From NCBI RefSeq assembly GCF_002591975.1, contig NZ_NVQE01000028.1, positions 1 through 64,000 on the forward strand: 64,000 nucleotides of DNA, written 5' to 3'. Position numbers and translations under genes: made by a program. Below are positions 57,150 to 64,000 of the stretch, piece by piece. Every line of letters begins with the position of its first letter. Position 1 is the stretch's first letter. This DNA comes from Mycobacterium neglectum. Lineage in GTDB: Bacteria; Actinomycetota; Actinomycetes; Mycobacteriales; Mycobacteriaceae. The notes below the pieces were generated by a model that had not been told where the DNA came from, searched no databases, and saw only the letters and a list, made by a program, of their open reading frames with translations.

Positions 57150-57905
57150 CTAGTCGAGCTCCCAGATCACCGTCACGCTGAACCCGACGGACTGCTGGCC
57201 CGGTTCGACCGGTACCGGAGCGGCCATCGCCATCTCCGCGCCGCCGCGCTGCATCGGGACTGGTGGCGCAGTGCCGGCGACCTCGGAAATCGAAATCACG
57301 TTGCCGAGCGAGAGACCGGACAGTTGCGCGTACTGCTCGGCACGGTCCTTGGCGTCGTTGAAGGCGCGGCTGCGCGCGTCACGGACGAGTTGCGAGTCGT
57401 CTTCGATCGAATAGTTCACGTTATTGATCCGGGTCGCATTGCCGCCGGTGCTGACGATGAGGGCCAGCGCCTGCGATGCTGCGTCGAGCTGGCGGATCTT
57501 CACGTCGATCGAATTGCTCGCCCGGTAGCCGACGATGGCGGTGCTGTCGGTCGTCGGCGCGAACTGCGGCTGCAGGCTCACCTCCGTCGTGCTGATGTCC
57601 TTGCGATCGACGCCCGCTTCCACCAGCGCGTTGACCACCCCGAGCTGACGGTCGCTGACCTGGTTCATGGCGCCGGTGACATCGGGGGCGGTGAACTCGA
57701 TCGATGCGTTGACGTTCAACGTGTCCGGAGTGCCCTTGACTTCACCGGAACCCACGACGGTGACCTGGCGGACGTCGGAGTTCGCGGTCGGGGCGGCCGC
57801 CGTCGGACCCGACGTCGCGTCGCAACCCGACACTGTCGCAACCAGTCCCGCGGCGGCGAGGACGAGCAAACGGGCGGGCAACTTCGCTCGCGCGGCGATC
57901 GGCAT
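57150..57905 (-). CDS. lpqG: Lipoprotein LpqG, SIMPL-domain
   Basis: Exported lipoprotein of 251 residues. The signal peptide has LLVLAAAGLVATVSGC with the lipobox VSGC. The SIMPL domain (DUF541) starts RQVTVVGSGEVKGTPDTLNVNASIEF. Conserved AMNQVSDRQLGVVNALVEAGVDRKDI and SRAFNDAKDRAEQYAQLSGL follow. It is homologous to Rv3623. ATG 57905 is chosen; ATG 57917 is possible. Function is not established. Confidence 0.92.
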   Translation of the reverse strand: MPIAARAKLPARLLVLAAAGLVATVSGCDATSGPTAAAPTANSDVRQVTVVGSGEVKGTPDTLNVNASIEFTAPDVTGAMNQVSDRQLGVVNALVEAGVDRKDISTTEVSLQPQFAPTTDSTAIVGYRASNSIDVKIRQLDAASQALALIVSTGGNATRINNVNYSIEDDSQLVRDARSRAFNDAKDRAEQYAQLSGLSLGNVISISEVAGTAPPVPMQRGGAEMAMAAPVPVEPGQQSVGFSVTVIWELD

Positions 57906-57936
57906 GAGAGGCACCATACCGTCAGGCTCGACGTAC

Positions 57937-58833
57937 CTATGGTTGCTCCACGTCGCGCAGAAATGCCAACAGGATTCGGTTGACCTCTTCGGGCCGCTCC
58001 TGCTGGATCCAATGCCCCGCACCGTCGATCCACTCCTCGGTGTAGGGCCCCGCGACGACCTCACGCGCGCGGGCGGGATTCATCGTCGGGCCGACGGGGT
58101 CGGCCGTACCTCCGACGAACAGTGCGGGCGCAGTGGTCTGTGCGCCGGCCAGTTGCGGCGTCGATTCCCAGTTGCGGTCGTAGTTGCGGTACCAGTTCAG
58201 CGCGCCGGTGAACCCGGTCCTGCCGAACTCGGCGACGTAATGGTCGAACTCGTCGCGGCTGATCCAGTCGGGCAGCGGCGCGTCACCCGCGAGCAGCCCG
58301 GCGAACATTCCGCGCATCGTGACGGCCACATCGGCTGCCATCTCGGCGTCGGCGAGTCCGGGCTCCTGGAAACGAAGCATGTAGAAGTCATCGCCGAACT
58401 TCTCCCGCCAGCGTTCGGTCGGGCGGGAGCGCGCCCGGGGAATGGGTGGCACGCTGAGTCCGGCCACCGCCCGCACCCGGTCGGGGTGCAGCAGCGCGGT
58501 ATGCCAAACGACCATGGCGCCCCAGTCGTGGCCGATGAACACCGCCCGCTGGGCGCCGACCTCATCCAGCAGGGCGACAAGATCGGCGCTCAGCGCATGA
58601 ATGTCGTAGTCCTCGACGGCGTCGGGGCGGCTGGAGCCGCCGTACCCGCGCTGATCGGGGACGAGCACGTGATAGCCGGCCGCCGCGAGAACCGGGATCT
58701 GGTGGCGCCACGAATACGCCAGTTCAGGGAATCCGTGGGCCAGCACGAGCAGGGGCGCACCGCGTTCTCCGGCTTCGATGACCCGAAGCGCCACCCCGTT
58801 CGTCTCGACGATCCGTTCGGCCGAGGTGTGCAC
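57937..58833 (-). CDS. ephA: Epoxide hydrolase EphA-like
   Basis: Alpha/beta-hydrolase of 298 residues that opens epoxides by a two-step ester mechanism. HGFPELAYSWRHQ holds the oxyanion site, Asp103 in GHDWGA is the nucleophile, and DGAGHWIQQERPEE holds the His. Unlike the EphE-like protein in this window, the nucleophile is intact. GTG 58833 gives MHTSAERIVETNG like Rv3617; GTG 58851 is possible. It is divergent from ftsH with a 99-base gap. Confidence 0.92.
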   Translation of the reverse strand: MHTSAERIVETNGVALRVIEAGERGAPLLVLAHGFPELAYSWRHQIPVLAAAGYHVLVPDQRGYGGSSRPDAVEDYDIHALSADLVALLDEVGAQRAVFIGHDWGAMVVWHTALLHPDRVRAVAGLSVPPIPRARSRPTERWREKFGDDFYMLRFQEPGLADAEMAADVAVTMRGMFAGLLAGDAPLPDWISRDEFDHYVAEFGRTGFTGALNWYRNYDRNWESTPQLAGAQTTAPALFVGGTADPVGPTMNPARAREVVAGPYTEEWIDGAGHWIQQERPEEVNRILLAFLRDVEQP

Positions 58834-58932
58834 GACGTCAGCCAAGCACACCGGCGGGAACCTTAGTTCGTTGGTCTAGCGGTAGCCTTGAGGTTTCTGA
58901 CTGCGCATAGAGGAAGTCGCGACGGACATTCG

Positions 58933-61227
<2,295 letters not shown>

Positions 61228-61255
61228 CAGGCTTGCAGGGCCACAGGAGGCTTCA

Positions 61256-61864
61256 ATGACGCAGTCGCAGAACAACTCTGTCAAATTCGAACCCGGACAG
61301 TTCGACCAGCCGCGCGCGGAGGCGGCGGTGCGCGAGTTGCTGATCGCGGTGGGGGAAGACCCTGACCGCCACGGCCTCGAAGACACCCCGGCCCGGGTGG
61401 CGCGCGCCTACAAGGAGTTGTTCGCCGGTCTGTACACCGACCCGGACACGGTGCTGAACACCACCTTTGACGAACAGCACGACGAATTGGTGATCGTCAA
61501 GCAGATACCGATGTACTCCACCTGCGAACACCACCTGGTGTCGTTCCACGGGGTGGCGCACGTCGGCTACATCCCCGGCGAGGACGGCCGGGTCACCGGG
61601 CTGTCGAAAATCGCTCGGCTGGTGGACCTATACGCCAAGCGGCCGCAGGTGCAGGAACGGCTGACCGCACAGATCGCCGATGCGCTGATGCGCAAGCTGA
61701 ATCCGCGCGGGGCCATCGTCGTCGTCGAGGCCGAACATCTCTGCATGGCGATGCGAGGTGTTCGCAAGCCCGGTGCCATCACGACGACGTCGGCGGTGCG
61801 CGGGCAGTTCAAGACCGACAGCGCGTCCAGGTCCGAAGCTCTGGATCTCATCCTGCGGAAGTGA
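61256..61864 (+). CDS. folE: GTP cyclohydrolase I FolE
   Basis: First enzyme of tetrahydrofolate synthesis, 202 residues. The zinc ligands are in MYSTCEHHLV (Cys, His) and EHLCMAMRG (Cys). LSKIARLVDLYAKRPQVQERLT is the family helix. AGGAGG lies eight bases before the ATG. It is 28 bases after ftsH and overlaps folP by GTGA. Confidence 0.97.
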   Translation: MTQSQNNSVKFEPGQFDQPRAEAAVRELLIAVGEDPDRHGLEDTPARVARAYKELFAGLYTDPDTVLNTTFDEQHDELVIVKQIPMYSTCEHHLVSFHGVAHVGYIPGEDGRVTGLSKIARLVDLYAKRPQVQERLTAQIADALMRKLNPRGAIVVVEAEHLCMAMRGVRKPGAITTTSAVRGQFKTDSASRSEALDLILRK

Positions 61865-62679
61865 ATCCACCACGGGTGCAGGTCATGGGGGTGGTGAACG
61901 TCACCGCCGACTCCTTCTCCGACGGTGGACTCTTTCTCGACCGTGATCGCGCCGTCGCCCACGGGCTGGCGCTGGCCGCCGAAGGTGCCGCGATCGTCGA
62001 TGTCGGAGGCGAATCGACGCGACCCGGCGCCACGCGTATCCACCCGGAGGTCGAAACATCGCGAGTGGTACCAGTGGTCAAAGACCTTGCTGGACAGGGT
62101 CTTACGGTCAGCATTGACACCATGCATGCCGCAGTGGCGCGAGCTGCGCTCGAGAACGGCGCTCGGATAGTCAACGACGTGTCCGGCGGCCGGGCCGACC
62201 CGGACATGGCTCCGTTGCTCGCCGACGCGAAGGTTCCGTGGGTGCTCATGCATTGGCGTTCCGTCGGAGCTGCGCAACCGCATGACGTGCCCCCCTACGG
62301 TGACGTGGTGGCCGATGTTCGCGACGAACTCATGGCAAGTGTCGACGCGGCGGTGGCGGCCGGGGTGGATCCGGTGAACGTGATCATCGACCCCGGACTG
62401 GGTTTCGCCAAGACCGCAGAACACAATTGGGCGATCCTGCGGGCGCTCCCGGAGTTCGTCGCCACCGGAGTGCCGGTGTTGGTCGGCGCGTCTCGCAAGC
62501 GCTTCCTCGGCACGCTGTTGGCGGGTCGGGACGGCGAACCGCGTCCGCCCGACGGCAGGGAAGCCGCGACGGCGGTGATTTCCGCGCTCGCCGGACTACA
62601 CGGCGCGTGGGGTGTGCGGGTGCACGACGTGCAGGCATCGGTGGACGCGCTGAAAGTACTCGAGGCTTGGAATGGCTAA
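61861..62679 (+). CDS. folP: Dihydropteroate synthase FolP
   Basis: Joins the pterin to p-aminobenzoate; the target of sulfonamides. It has 272 residues. VMGVVNVTADSFSDGG and IVDVGGESTRPGA are the two PROSITE-type signatures, and SRKRFLG holds the phosphate-binding residues. GTG 61861 is coupled to folE. This is the folP1 type, with the fol genes around it. Confidence 0.97.
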   Translation: MNPPRVQVMGVVNVTADSFSDGGLFLDRDRAVAHGLALAAEGAAIVDVGGESTRPGATRIHPEVETSRVVPVVKDLAGQGLTVSIDTMHAAVARAALENGARIVNDVSGGRADPDMAPLLADAKVPWVLMHWRSVGAAQPHDVPPYGDVVADVRDELMASVDAAVAAGVDPVNVIIDPGLGFAKTAEHNWAILRALPEFVATGVPVLVGASRKRFLGTLLAGRDGEPRPPDGREAATAVISALAGLHGAWGVRVHDVQASVDALKVLEAWNG

Positions 62680-62681
62680 GC

Positions 62682-63062
62682 ATGGCTGATCGAATCGAGT
62701 TGCGCGGGTTGACTATTCGAGGTCACCACGGTGTTTTCGACCACGAGCGCCGCGATGGCCAGGACTTCGTTGTCGACATCACCGTCTGGGTCGACCTGGC
62801 GGCCGCGGCGGCAAGTGACGATCTGGCCGACACCCTCGACTACGGCCGGCTGGCTCAGCGGGCCGCCGACGTTGTGGCGGGTCCGCCGCGCAATCTGATC
62901 GAGACGGTGGCAGGAGAGATCGCCGACGACATCATGTGCGACGAGCGGGTGAACGCCGTCGAGGTGGTTGTGCACAAACCTGCCGCGCCGATCCCGCTGA
63001 CCTTCGCCGATGTGGCTGTGGTGGCACGTCGGTCGCGGCGCGGCGGACGGGGCAACCCGTGA
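62682..63062 (+). CDS. folB: Dihydroneopterin aldolase FolB
   Basis: Cleaves dihydroneopterin, 126 residues. The sequence ADRIELRGLTIRGHHGVFDHERRDGQDFVVD is typical, with the catalytic Lys in VVVHKPAAPIP. It starts two bases after folP and overlaps folK by GTGA. Confidence 0.95.
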   Translation: MADRIELRGLTIRGHHGVFDHERRDGQDFVVDITVWVDLAAAAASDDLADTLDYGRLAQRAADVVAGPPRNLIETVAGEIADDIMCDERVNAVEVVVHKPAAPIPLTFADVAVVARRSRRGGRGNP

Positions 63063-63571
63063 CTCAAGTGGTGCTGTCGATCGGTTCGAACCTCGGCGAC
63101 AGGCTGGCGCGCTTGCAGTCTGTCGTCGACGGCCTCGGCGGTTCGGTCAGCGCCGTCTCGCCGGTGTATGAAACCGATCCGTGGGGCGGCGTCGAACAAG
63201 CTGCGTTCCTCAACGCAGTGGTGCTTGCAGCCGATCCCGCACTCGACGGCCGCGGGTGGCTGCGTCGCGCGCAGGAACTGGAACAGGCCGCCGAGCGTGT
63301 GCGCGACGAGCGCTGGGGACCCCGCACCCTCGACGTCGACATCGTGATGTGCAGCTCGGGTGGACGTGAGGTGACGTCCACTGACGAGGAACTGACGTTG
63401 CCCCATCCGCTGGCGCATGAGCGCGCGTTCGTCCTCGTGCCGTGGCTTGCCGTTGACCCCGCCGCCACGCTGACCGTTGCCGGCGAGCGTCGGTCCGTCG
63501 AGGCGTTGCTCGCCGGACTCGACCCCGCCGATCGCGACGGGGTGCGATTGACCGACGCGGCGCTGAGCTGA
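63059..63571 (+). CDS. folK: 6-hydroxymethyl-dihydropterin pyrophosphokinase FolK
   Basis: Transfers pyrophosphate from ATP to the pterin, 170 residues. LSIGSNLGDR, YETDPWGG and the HPPK signature RWGPRTLDVDIVM followed by LPHPLAHERAFVLVPW are complete. GTG 63059; the last base of its stop is the first base of the next ATG. Confidence 0.95.
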   Translation: MTQVVLSIGSNLGDRLARLQSVVDGLGGSVSAVSPVYETDPWGGVEQAAFLNAVVLAADPALDGRGWLRRAQELEQAAERVRDERWGPRTLDVDIVMCSSGGREVTSTDEELTLPHPLAHERAFVLVPWLAVDPAATLTVAGERRSVEALLAGLDPADRDGVRLTDAALS

Positions 63572-64000
63572 TGGGTCCGACACGCAAGCGTGATCTGACC
63601 GCCGCGACCGTCGTTGCCGCCGTGGCGGCGTACCTCCTCGTGCTCACGTTGTATCGCTTCTTCCCGCCGATCACCCTGCTGTCCGGAGTGTCGTTGCTGG
63701 TGGTCGCGATGGCGGAGGCGGGCTGGGCCGTCTACGTGAGGGGCAAGATCAACGATGGTCGCATCGGCGACGGTCCTGGCTGGCTGCATCCGCTCGCCGT
63801 GGCCAGATCCGTGTCGATCGCCAAGGCCTCGGCATGGGTCGGTGCGGTGGTGCTCGGCTGGTGGGTCGGCGTGCTGGCATACCTGTTACCGCGGCGCGCG
63901 ACTTTGCGAGTCGCGGGCGAGGATACGGCCGGCGCGCTGCTGGCCGCCGCATGTGCCCTCGCGTTGGTTGCCGCCGCTCTGTGGCTACAGCATTGCTGCA
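63571..64000 (+). CDS. DUF3180 membrane protein (Rv3605c-like), cut by window edge
   Basis: At least 143 codons are present without a stop. The predicted protein starts MGPTRKRDLTAATVVAAVAAYLL and has four hydrophobic segments, about 11-30, 37-55, 90-107 and 121-138. The family always follows folK in actinobacteria and has no known function. The ATG overlaps the folK stop by one base. Confidence 0.88.
   Translation, partial: MGPTRKRDLTAATVVAAVAAYLLVLTLYRFFPPITLLSGVSLLVVAMAEAGWAVYVRGKINDGRIGDGPGWLHPLAVARSVSIAKASAWVGAVVLGWWVGVLAYLLPRRATLRVAGEDTAGALLAAACALALVAAALWLQHCC

Overview
The window is a high-GC actinobacterial chromosome segment. Gene content and order identify a Mycobacterium, most likely a fast-growing Mycolicibacterium-type species. 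From memory of the M. tuberculosis map, most of the window runs parallel, in inverted orientation, to the Rv3605c-Rv3682 region: ponA2, whiB4, the ArsA-like pair, ridA-like, crp, nth, marP, ephE, acs, ssd/tad, sftH-type helicase, cspA, topA, adenylate cyclase, holB, tRNA-Thr, Rv3635/galE-like, ppa, dacB, tilS, hpt, lpqG, ephA, ftsH, folE-P-B-K. No insertion sequence, prophage or CRISPR array is visible. Four- to seven-base ATGA/GTGA overlaps between consecutive genes are very common.

Layout. 1-13.7 kb: envelope and redox functions (PonA2, WhiB4, paired ATPases, CRP, endonuclease III, tethered thioredoxin, Nudix hydrolase, MarP protease, EphE, secreted S1 protease). 13.7-17.8 kb: acetyl-CoA synthetase, a Fic-fold-like protein without catalytic residues, the abundant Ms1-type 6S-like RNA under a promoter that contains a CRP palindrome, and a HAD phosphatase. 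18.0-22.9 kb: an Mcr11-type small RNA followed by a compact Tad/Flp pilus operon (ssd, tadA, tadB, tadC, flp, tadE, tadF-like). 22.9-33.7 kb: a PAS/GAF-type protein, SftH helicase, CspA, TopA, class III adenylate cyclase, DNA polymerase III delta-prime subunit and tRNA-Thr(CGT). 33.7-38.9 kb: a GT-C-like membrane protein coupled to galE, then an amidohydrolase and TetR pair.

38.9-45.4 kb is the most unusual part. It is a translationally coupled minus-strand operon of a Pls/PosA-type non-ribosomal peptide synthetase, an M1 zinc metallopeptidase and a flippase-like membrane protein. The hand-read adenylation pocket resembles known lysine pockets, so the operon may make a poly-lysine-like isopeptide. 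Divergent from it is a TerC-family transporter gene preceded by a yybP-ykoY (Mn2+) riboswitch. The 3' strand of the riboswitch P1 stem is perfectly complementary to the terC Shine-Dalgarno sequence.

46.8-64 kb: a beta-lactamase-fold esterase, a small cysteine-rich secreted peptide, a UraD-like protein lacking its catalytic His, Ppa, a membrane protein, DacB, a metalloprotease, TilS, Hpt, a molybdopterin oxidoreductase, LpqG, EphA, FtsH and the folate cluster folE-folP-folB-folK with a DUF3180 protein that runs off the right edge. The left edge cuts ponA2.

All identifications come from reading motifs and from memory of families. No database search was run.
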